In this document: piece by piece, positions 26,569 to 35,800 of the stretch
Position numbering within the stretch: the stretch's first letter is position 1
Layout of the letters: each line of letters begins with the position of its first letter
Assembly: GCA_964001305.1 (NCBI GenBank)
Contig: CAXFAI010000028.1
Span: 1-62,651 of the forward strand
Direction of reading: 5' to 3'
Length of the DNA: 62,651 nucleotides
DNA from: CAJXMH01 sp964001305
Lineage (GTDB): Bacteria > Bacteroidota > Bacteroidia > Flavobacteriales_E > Vicingaceae
Program-made: the position numbers and the translations under genes
Notes under the pieces: generated by a model
What the model saw: the letters and a program-made list of their open reading frames with translations, nothing else
Database searches by the model: none
What the model was told of the DNA's origin: nothing

Positions 26569-27312
26569 ATGCGAAATAAAATAGTAGCAGGTAATTGGAA
26601 AATGAACCTTTCTGTTAAAGAAGGAGTTGAGTTGGTGAATGCGTTAAAGGAAATGAATTTAGCAAATGAAGTCCAAACCATTGTAATACCTCCTTTTACA
26701 CATTTATATGCTGTTTCTCAGAAGTTAGAAGGAAGTGAGATTAAAGTAGGAAGCCAAAACAATCATCAAGCAGAAGAAGGTGCATTTACCGGTGAAGTTT
26801 CTGCAAAAATGTTAAAACAGATAGGAGTAGAGTATGGATTAGTTGGTCATTCGGAGCGTAGAACTTACTTCCATGAAGACAATTTAATATTGAAATCTAA
26901 GCTAGATGCATTATTGAAAAATAACATCAAAGCTATTTTTTGTTGTGGTGAATCTTTGGAAGAAAGAAAAAGCGGTCAACATTTTAATACCGTTAGAGAT
27001 CAATTAAGTGTTTTGTGGGATTTAAGCTCAACAGATTTTCAACAAATCATTATTGCTTATGAACCTGTTTGGGCCATTGGAACAGGTGAAACCGCTAGCT
27101 CTGATCAAGCGCAAGAAATGCATGAATTTATCAGAAGTGAAGTAAAACAGCATTTTGGTGATTTGGCAGATTCAACTTCCATTTTATATGGTGGTAGCTG
27201 CAAACCGGGAAATGCGCAAGAACTGTTTGCACAAAAAGATGTAGATGGAGGTTTGATTGGCGGAGCATCATTAAATGCCACTGATTTTGCTGCAATCATA
27301 AATGCCTTTTAA
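26569..27312 (+). CDS. tpiA: Triosephosphate isomerase
   Basis: A 247-aa glycolytic enzyme interconverting dihydroxyacetone phosphate and glyceraldehyde 3-phosphate. Catalytic residues are all present: Lys11 in AGNWKMN, His94 in LVGHSERR, Glu165 in AYEPVWAIGTG. The phosphate-binding YGGS and GGASL loops are near the C-terminus. The stop codon overlaps the start of prmA by one base (TAATG), so the two are translationally coupled. Length matches the family norm. Confidence 0.98.
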   Translation: MRNKIVAGNWKMNLSVKEGVELVNALKEMNLANEVQTIVIPPFTHLYAVSQKLEGSEIKVGSQNNHQAEEGAFTGEVSAKMLKQIGVEYGLVGHSERRTYFHEDNLILKSKLDALLKNNIKAIFCCGESLEERKSGQHFNTVRDQLSVLWDLSSTDFQQIIIAYEPVWAIGTGETASSDQAQEMHEFIRSEVKQHFGDLADSTSILYGGSCKPGNAQELFAQKDVDGGLIGGASLNATDFAAIINAF

Positions 27313-28154
27313 TGGAATACAAAGAATTTCAATTTCGAATAGAGCCTTTTGAACCATTTAATGATATTTTGGTAGCCATGCTATCTGAATTAGGGTTTGA
27401 AAGTTTTACTGAAGAGAAGCCTATCCTTAAGGCATATATCACGGAAACAGATTTTAATTCGGAAATAGAAAATCAAATTGAAGCAATTCAGTTTCCAGAA
27501 GTTTCAATAACGTTTGAACAACAGCTTATTCCAAAGGAAAATTGGAATAAGAAATGGGAAGAGTCATTTCAACCGATACAAATTGAAGATTTCTGCTACA
27601 TTAGAGCTCCTTTCCACGAAGCTAATCCAAATGTAAAGTTTGATTTAATTATTGAGCCCAAAATGTCATTTGGTACAGGGCATCATGCAACTACTCAAAT
27701 GATGGTTCAAATGATGCAAGGTATTGCTCTAGAAAACTTGAACGTTTTAGACATGGGAGCTGGCACAGGTATTTTGGGAATACTTGCTTTAAAATTAAAA
27801 GCTAACTTGGTTGATGCCATTGATATTGAGGAGTGGGCCTTTGAAAACATGCAAGAGAATGCAGCCAGAAATCAAGCTTCGGAGATGAATTGCTATTTGG
27901 GTGGTGTAGAGAAACTTCAAGCCCTAAATAATCAATATGACTTAATCATCGCTAATATCAACAAAAACATTCTTTTCAATCAATTGCCAACTTATGTTTC
28001 TAAACTGAAAAGTGGAGGTAAAATACTTTTGAGCGGTTTCTTTTATGTTGATGTTGAGGAGTTTGAGTCTTGGTGTAAAGAAAATCAATTCCAAATTACA
28101 AAAGTACTAAATCACGAAAATTGGGCTTGCTTAATGGTTGAAAAAAGAGCTTAA
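27312..28154 (+). CDS. prmA: Ribosomal protein L11 methyltransferase
   Basis: A 280-aa SAM-dependent methyltransferase that modifies L11 at Lys and N-terminal amino groups. The N-terminal ~90 residues form the L11-recognition domain. PKMSFGTGHHATTQMM precedes motif I (VLDMGAGTGILGILAL) and the NPPY-equivalent IIANINKNIL. It overlaps tpiA by one base. In related genomes I recall prmA directly followed by clpS; here the two are separated by about 10.3 kb of giant secreted-protein genes. Confidence 0.96.
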   Translation: MEYKEFQFRIEPFEPFNDILVAMLSELGFESFTEEKPILKAYITETDFNSEIENQIEAIQFPEVSITFEQQLIPKENWNKKWEESFQPIQIEDFCYIRAPFHEANPNVKFDLIIEPKMSFGTGHHATTQMMVQMMQGIALENLNVLDMGAGTGILGILALKLKANLVDAIDIEEWAFENMQENAARNQASEMNCYLGGVEKLQALNNQYDLIIANINKNILFNQLPTYVSKLKSGGKILLSGFFYVDVEEFESWCKENQFQITKVLNHENWACLMVEKRA

Positions 28155-28219
28155 TGAAGTTGGAATGAGTTTTGATAAAACTCAATAATTCACTTTATTT
28201 ACAGCTAAATCAGAATGGC

Positions 28220-31200
28220 ATGCAGCTCTTTTCAAACCTTCCTAAAATACTAGTATTCATTGCTAGTATCACTTTATTTTCAATTACTTCTAAAGCACAA
28301 ACCCCAGCTAGTTTTCCTACAGATTCTATTGCTTTTTTTGAAAGCATGGAAAGCTTTTTAGTTAGTTCAAGAAAAGAAGGAAAAGACTTCATGAAACAAT
28401 TTCAAGAAGTTTGGTACGGGGGGTATTTTTCGGAATCTCAACGACAAGGGGTTTATGCGACCACCAACCGTATGCTGCAAAAAAAACTAAGAGCTTTTCC
28501 TGATTTTAGAAATTACTTATTTACGGTCGGAAGTTTTGTGGTTGATGAAAATCAAACGGATGAAAGCTTTATGGCATGGCAACGAATTTTATTCCGTCTG
28601 ATGGACCAAAGAAGGAAAAAGGACTTTACGGACTTTTTGGAGTTTTGTAATGATTTATTTCGTGAAAATGCCATTTACTATTCACCTTCTGTAACCTGGT
28701 CGTCAAGCAATGGGGATTATATTTTTGGATTTGATAGTCTACCTAAAATTACATTTGAATCATTAGACTTAATCTGCTACTCCAAGGGTGATAGCATGAA
28801 AATTTTTAATACCAAAGGAGCTTATTACCCAACTACAGAACAGTGGGTAGGCTATGGTGGAACGGTAAATTGGGCGAAAGCAGGCTTACTTTCAGATGAA
28901 GTATATGCTGAGTTATCTCATTATTCGGTGCGTACTCAATCGTATGATTTTACTGCTGATTCAGTTATTTTTCACAATTCTTTTTACCTAAGTGAGCCGC
29001 TTGTTGGGGTACTTGAAAATAAGTTATTGGCTAATATGAAGGCATCTAATACCTCTTACCCTCGGTTTGATTCCTATGATAAGCGGATTCAAATTCAAAA
29101 CATATTACCAGGAGTGAATTTTGATGGAGGATTTTCCATGAGAGGTGCTAAGCTTTTAGGAAAGGGTGATGATGAGCAAGATGCAGTAATCGAGTTTAGT
29201 AGAAGTGATACTTTATTTTTGAAGGTTCTCTCCGAGAACTTCTCAATTCGAACCGATCGAATCATATCAACAGAAGCCGCAATTCGTTTTTACTTAGGTC
29301 AAGACTCCATTAGTCATCCTGGATTGAATTTTAAGTATTTGAAAGATGATAAGCTTATCACACTTTATAGAGAAGGTAAAGGGGTTTCAAAAACGCCTTA
29401 TGAAAACACCTTCCATCAATTAGAAATGGATTTTGAGGTTTTAAACTGGAAAACAGATGAACCTATTCTAACTTTTACAAACTTAGTAGGAGGGACCAAA
29501 ACAGATGCCTTTTTTGTTTCTGCTGATTATTTTAAGGAAGAGTTATTCGATAAAATTGGTGGTCAAGCCAGAACCAATCCGCTATATTCAATCAAAGCGA
29601 TGGTTGATAAATACAACTCCATGGTTTTAAATGTTACGGAGTTTGGTTATTTCCTGAAGGTAGATAAGGCAACGGCTCAAAACTTAATCGTTCATTTTAG
29701 TACTATGGGATTTTTATCTTTTGATTTCAAAAAAGATGAATTTACGGTAAAGCAAAAGTTGATTGATTATGTGTTGGCTAATAATGAGAAGATTGATTAT
29801 GATGTAATTAGCATCTATTCTGACATTGATGGAGAGGCCAATGGTAAAATAAATCTGTTAAACAATGACCTTACCATCAACGGAATTCCGGGCATAGTGG
29901 TAAGTGATTCGCAACAAGTGGTAATTCTTCCAACCAATGGAACAATTACCATGAAAAAGAATCGATTCTTCAAATTTGGCGGACGTGTTAAATCAGGTCT
30001 CTTTAATTTTTATGGAAAGAATTTTGAATTTGATTATCAGAACTTTAAGGTGAACTTGAATAATCTAGACTCCATGTCTATTCATGCACTTACAGGAGAA
30101 ACTGATTTAGAAGGAAATCCCGAAACAAAAAGGGTAAGGACTGTAATTGAAGGAGTGAATGGTGAGTTGCTGATCGATAATTTTGAGAATAAATCTGGTC
30201 TGAAAGACTTCCCAGATTATCCAATTATCAATAGTCGTGATGAGAGTTATGTCTTTTACGATAAGAAGGAAGTGCTTGATGGGGTGTACAATCGAAATCG
30301 TTTTTATTTTAAAGTTGAACCTTTTGTTATTGATAGTATTGACAACTTTACGAATGACAAACTGCAATTTAGCGGAGAGTTTTCATCTGCAAGTATTTTC
30401 CCAGACTTTAAAGAAACATTGACGCTGCAAGAGGACTTTTCACTTGGTTTCATTAGACCAACTCCAGCTGAAGGCTACCCAATGTATAAAGGAAAGGGAC
30501 AATTTTATGATGATATAAAATTAAGTCATGATGGTTTACGTGGTGATGGTAAATTGGAGTACATAACTTCTACTACTTACTCAACCGATTTTATATTCTT
30601 TCCTGATTCCATGTTAACATTGGCAGATCAATATTTTGTTGAAAAACAAAAAGATGGAGTGGAGTATCCTCCAATAAAAGCAGAAAAAACTAAAATGAGG
30701 TGGTTGCCTATGGAAGATGTGATGTATGCTACTACAACTGAACAAGGTATGGAAATGTATGATCCGCAGGCAAACTACGAAGGAACAACCTCATATACTC
30801 CCGATGGTGTTGGTGGAAATGGTATTTACCACTTTGATCGGGCAGATTTATTTTCAGACATTTTCAAATTTGGGTACAACACATTTGATTCAGATACAGC
30901 TGATTTTCAATTAAAAGATCCAACCGCAGGTGGTTTTGCGCTTAAAACTAAAAACGTAAATGCACATGTTGACTACAAAGGCCGTTTTGCAGAGTTTAAA
31001 GCCAATGGAAAAGCTGAACCAATTGAATTTCCTATTAATCAGTACCTCTGTTATATGGAAGAATTTAAATGGTATATGGATGATGGCTCAATCGCTTTAA
31101 CCAGCTCTTCTTCAAAACAAGTATCAGCGGATGTGAAGCTTGAAGGTTCTAAGTTTATTTCTACAAATCCGGAACAAGATAGTTTATTGTTTTATGCTCC

Positions 31201-32674
31201 ATATGCCAAGTTTGATTCACGAAGACATATCATAAATGCTGAAAATGTACAGTACATCAATACTGCAGATGCTAGAGTTTATCCCGATAGTGGATTTGTT
31301 ACCATTCGAAAAAAAGCTAAAATGGACCCACTTGAAAATTCTACCATTGTTGCCAATAGTGTGACTGAGTATCATAATATTTATCAAGCAAATACCAATA
31401 TTTTTGGAAGAAAGGATTACTCTTCCTCAGGTTATATTGATTATATAGACCGAAAAAATAAAACACAAACGATTTATTTAGAATCGATTACGGTAGATAC
31501 TACAGGGCAAACTATTGCAAGTGGTGAAATCGCGGATAGTATTGATTTTACATTAAGTCCTGAGTTTGTGTTTAAAGGAAAAGTAAAGCTATTTGCCAAT
31601 AATGAGTACTTAGTTTTTGATGGGATTAGTAAAATAAATCACAATTGCGAAACTCTGAATAAACCGTGGATTCGATTTGATTCAGAAGTTAATCCAAACC
31701 AAATATTCATACCAATAGATACTAGTTTGTCGGATTCAGCAGGGGCTCGATTGACTTCAAGTATTAATTTAAATATTGACTCTATCTATTTGTATTCAGG
31801 GTTCTTAGTAAATCGATCTAACTACAGTGATATTAATGTATTGCCTGCCTATGGTTATTTAAATTATGATACAACAAATGCAACTTATGTAATTTCTTCC
31901 AAAGAGAAAATTGCAGAATCTAGTTTACCAGGAAACTACTTAAAGCTTAATACAGCAGATTGTAAAGTGTATGGTGAAGGATTGGTTGATATTGGCGCGC
32001 GAACCGGTAATTTAAAGTTTAATGCGGCAGGAAATATCAACCATAATTTGGCAGACAATGATGTAGTAGTTGATTTACTAATGACCATTGATTTCTTCTT
32101 TGACGATAATGCCATGAAAAAAATGGCTGATGAATTAAATGAAAATATCAATTTAAATCCTGTTGACTTTAGTCGAGAAACCTATGAAAAAGGGCTAAGA
32201 GAAATTGTTGGTTCTGAAAAAGCAGATGAAATAGTATCTCAGCTTAGCTTAAATGGTAAAATAAAACGTTTGCCAGATGAATTGAATAAGCGATTGGTAT
32301 TTAGCGATGTGAAATTTAAATGGCATGAAGAGTTGAATGCGTTTAAGTCATTTGGGCCGATAGGCATAACAAACATCAATAAAGAAGAAGTAAATAAGTA
32401 TGTGAATGGAGCCATTATGATAACTAAAAAGCGCAGCGGAGATATTATAGATATTTTACTAGAGGTTGATGCAAATACTTGGTATTACTTCTCTTACCGT
32501 AGAAACTTGATGAAGGTCATTTCCTCCAATGAGGACTTTAACACTCAAATAAAAGAGCTTAAAAAGGATAAGCGCAGATATGATAACGCAAAAGGGGAAG
32601 AGCCATTTACTTTTATGTTTGGGACTGAGCGTGAGAAGAGGGATTTTGAAAGAGACTTTGAAAGTGATTTTTAA
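28220..32674 (+). CDS. Giant secreted/envelope protein, unknown family
   Basis: A ~1484-aa protein, counted from MQLFSNLPK, where a signal peptide (ILVFIASITLFSITSKAQ) follows; a TTG 48 bp upstream is in frame but less likely. I do not recognise the family. The first ~170 residues are helical. The rest appears to be a long beta-rich repeat-like structure: runs alternating hydrophobic and polar residues, many FDS, FKA and DxDG turns. Around residue 490 a block (VTEFGYFLKVDKATAQNLIV) resembles a small wHTH-like insert. The C-terminus is highly charged (REKRDFERDFESDF). No beta-barrel end signature or T9SS tail is evident. Probably periplasmic or surface; function unknown. Confidence 0.7.
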   Translation: MQLFSNLPKILVFIASITLFSITSKAQTPASFPTDSIAFFESMESFLVSSRKEGKDFMKQFQEVWYGGYFSESQRQGVYATTNRMLQKKLRAFPDFRNYLFTVGSFVVDENQTDESFMAWQRILFRLMDQRRKKDFTDFLEFCNDLFRENAIYYSPSVTWSSSNGDYIFGFDSLPKITFESLDLICYSKGDSMKIFNTKGAYYPTTEQWVGYGGTVNWAKAGLLSDEVYAELSHYSVRTQSYDFTADSVIFHNSFYLSEPLVGVLENKLLANMKASNTSYPRFDSYDKRIQIQNILPGVNFDGGFSMRGAKLLGKGDDEQDAVIEFSRSDTLFLKVLSENFSIRTDRIISTEAAIRFYLGQDSISHPGLNFKYLKDDKLITLYREGKGVSKTPYENTFHQLEMDFEVLNWKTDEPILTFTNLVGGTKTDAFFVSADYFKEELFDKIGGQARTNPLYSIKAMVDKYNSMVLNVTEFGYFLKVDKATAQNLIVHFSTMGFLSFDFKKDEFTVKQKLIDYVLANNEKIDYDVISIYSDIDGEANGKINLLNNDLTINGIPGIVVSDSQQVVILPTNGTITMKKNRFFKFGGRVKSGLFNFYGKNFEFDYQNFKVNLNNLDSMSIHALTGETDLEGNPETKRVRTVIEGVNGELLIDNFENKSGLKDFPDYPIINSRDESYVFYDKKEVLDGVYNRNRFYFKVEPFVIDSIDNFTNDKLQFSGEFSSASIFPDFKETLTLQEDFSLGFIRPTPAEGYPMYKGKGQFYDDIKLSHDGLRGDGKLEYITSTTYSTDFIFFPDSMLTLADQYFVEKQKDGVEYPPIKAEKTKMRWLPMEDVMYATTTEQGMEMYDPQANYEGTTSYTPDGVGGNGIYHFDRADLFSDIFKFGYNTFDSDTADFQLKDPTAGGFALKTKNVNAHVDYKGRFAEFKANGKAEPIEFPINQYLCYMEEFKWYMDDGSIALTSSSSKQVSADVKLEGSKFISTNPEQDSLLFYAPYAKFDSRRHIINAENVQYINTADARVYPDSGFVTIRKKAKMDPLENSTIVANSVTEYHNIYQANTNIFGRKDYSSSGYIDYIDRKNKTQTIYLESITVDTTGQTIASGEIADSIDFTLSPEFVFKGKVKLFANNEYLVFDGISKINHNCETLNKPWIRFDSEVNPNQIFIPIDTSLSDSAGARLTSSINLNIDSIYLYSGFLVNRSNYSDINVLPAYGYLNYDTTNATYVISSKEKIAESSLPGNYLKLNTADCKVYGEGLVDIGARTGNLKFNAAGNINHNLADNDVVVDLLMTIDFFFDDNAMKKMADELNENINLNPVDFSRETYEKGLREIVGSEKADEIVSQLSLNGKIKRLPDELNKRLVFSDVKFKWHEELNAFKSFGPIGITNINKEEVNKYVNGAIMITKKRSGDIIDILLEVDANTWYYFSYRRNLMKVISSNEDFNTQIKELKKDKRRYDNAKGEEPFTFMFGTEREKRDFERDFESDF

Positions 32675-32813
32675 TCCAATTCATCAATTGAATTACAGTA
32701 AATTAGCGCACTCTTTTCACATTTAGATGTTAATGAAATTAATTAAGAGAAATAAATCAGCTATGAATAGTCACAATATTTGTGATTATGTATCTGCTAT
32801 ATTCTCTTTTTCT

Positions 32814-35800
32814 ATGAAGCACATGAAGATTTTTATCGTTCTGGCAATTTGTACTTTAAGTATAAATGGATATGCTCAGAACGGATTTAGTTCCGAAAGC
32901 GAATTAAAAGAGAAGGCAGAAGAACTATTTGAACAAGACAAGCTTGTAGAAGCAACACCACTTTTCGCACAGCTACTTAGTCTTTACCCTCAAGATTTAG
33001 CCTATAATTACAAATATGGAGCCTGTTTATTGGCTTCTGATTCAGATAAGGAAAAGGCACTCAAGTATTTAAATTTTGCTACTTCAAAGCCAAATAATGA
33101 TCCATTAGCTTATTATTACTTAGGAAAGGCGCATCATTTGAATTATAATTTTGCAAAAGCAGTTAAGTTTTATAGTCGTTTTAAGAATAAAGCTTCTACT
33201 GACCAAAAGGAAAAATATCAAGTAGAGCGACAAATTGAAATGTGTAAAAACGGCAATAATTTGTTGAGTCGTCTAAATGAAGTTCAAGTACTTGAAAAGC
33301 AAACCATTTCGTCAAAAGACTTTTTTAGAATTTATGATTTAGAAGGTATAGATGGACGGGTTCTAAAAATTCCTGAAGACTTTTTAACCAAAGAGGACAA
33401 GAAAAGAGGGGAGACTTCAATCATGTACTTACCGGCTAATGCCAAAGAGGTTTATTATTCTTCTTACGGAAAGAAAGGTGAGAATGGAAGAGACATTTAT
33501 AAGCGGGTTAAATTAGGTAATGGTACTTGGAGTGAGCCTGTAGATTTAGGAACTTCAATCAATACGGCTTTTGATGAAGATTATGCATTCATTCATCCTG
33601 ATGGAAGAACACTTTATTTTGCTTCTAAGGGACATAGTAGTATGGGAGGATATGATCTCTTTCAATCAACTTATGACCAGAGTATAGCAAACTGGACAGA
33701 GCCTAAAAATTTGGATTTTGCCTTTAGTTCTGCAGATGATGATATTTTATTTATCACCGACGAAAACAAAGTACTTGCCTATTTTGCCTCTAACCGAACT
33801 AATAAAGCTGGAGAATTTACAGTTTATAAAGTGATGGTAGAAAAAGCACCAGCTGATTTATCAATTATAAAAGGGAAGTTTATTGCTGAGAATGCCGAGA
33901 ATTCACATGGTGCTAAAATAACGGTTGTTGATCAATTAACGAATCAAACCGTTGGGGTATATGAAACTGATGCTAATGGCAACTACCAAATTGAAATTGC
34001 ATCAAATGGAGGACAGTATAAGTTTAATATAGAAACTACTGAAGATGCCCCTATTCATACGGGCATTGTTGAAATACCAAAGCAGGATGAATTTGAAGTA
34101 CTTGGTCAAGAATTAAGACTTGTTGGTAGTGGTAGTGAGCAACAATTAGTTATAAAAAATATATTTGATGGCACTACCGATCAAGAATTGAAAAGTAGTA
34201 ATGGTCCATTAATTTCTTCTGAATTATTGCGAAAAAAAGCAAGCTTAGATGTCAACTTCAAAGCAGATCAATTAGCAGCTAACGCAGCTTCACTGCCAAA
34301 ACCCAATGCAAATGGAGGCTCAGATGAAATTAGTAAACCAAGTTCAAATTCATCCAATACAACTATAGCTTCAAATTCAAATAATCAGTCTGAGGTTAAT
34401 TCAAATAATAACCCTGAAAATCAGGTTGAAGATAAAAATGATGAACTAGTTGAAGAAAAGGAAGAGAATAACCTTGCTTCAAATACATCTCCAACAAATA
34501 ATTCAACACCAACAAATAATTCAACACCAACAAGTAATTCAACACCAACAAGTAATTCAACACCAGCTAGCAATTCAGCATCAAGTTCAAGTTTAACAGC
34601 TTCAACAAATGCGGAAGAAATAGAGTCTAAACTGAACGACTTAATAGAATCTAAAAACCAAGAAATTCAATCGTTAGAAAAGGCATCAAACTTTGCTTAT
34701 GAGCAAGCCGCTGTAGCAAAGAAAGAAGCTGATGACTTGTTTAGTCAAGCTGAAGGACAGCAAAATAATGCTAATGATAATAGTTACATAACTACTAAAC
34801 AGTATGCTCAAGAAGCTGCTGCACAAGCCATTTTTAGTCAAGAATTAGCTCAAGATTTAGAAAAATTAAAAGCAATTAAAGAAAAGGAACTTAGTGAATT
34901 AGAAGGTGGAAAAACAGAAATTAATCAATTGATTGGTCAAGATAATTTAGCTGAGGCCGAATTGAAAGTAAAAGAATTAGAAGCAGATAATCAATCAAGT
35001 AATGCTGAATATTCAGCTTACTTAGAAAAGGTAAAGAAATCGCTGAAAGGAGAACTGAACCTTAATGCCTCTAAGGTTTCTAACTTTAAACAAAAGCAAG
35101 ATGCTTTAGCCGCTGAAAAGAATCAGATTAATGAACAACTTGTAAGCTTAAGAGAAGTAGCAAATGAAAGTTCAGGAAGTACCAAAAAAGAAGCTGAACA
35201 AAGAATTGAACAATTGGCATTAGATTCTGCAGATATGAATTATCAATTCATTAAAGCAAAAGATAGCTATAAAAATGCTCTTTCAACCGAAATGGCATTG
35301 CAAATAAAACTTCAAGAAACTGAATTGTTACAGAACAAAATGGAAAGCAATTCACCTTTAAGTTCAGCAGCATTAAATGAGAATGAAAAACAGCAGCTAA
35401 ATAGCGAATTGAAATCTCTTGAAGAAAGTGGAAAATTAGGTGCATTAAAAGTCGAAGAATCAAACTTAGCGCTTGAAAACAATAGTTCAGAAAGTCAACC
35501 AAACAATTCTCAAAGTACACCTTCAAATACAAATTCTACTTCTTTGAATTCACTTCGAAGCGAATTTGAAAATATATCTAGTTTGCAAACAAAGTACTCT
35601 ACAAGTTTAAATCAAGTAGAGTCTAATAATTCACCAGAGACAGTAAGTCAAGCAAAAATTGATGTTTATAATTCTTGGATAAGTGAACTTGAGGAAGAGA
35701 AGCTGAAGAGACAAAATGCACTGAGTCAAGTTTCTTCCAATTCGGATAAAGAGATTCTTAAGAATGAAATTAATCAGTTGAACAATGCAATACTAGAAAA

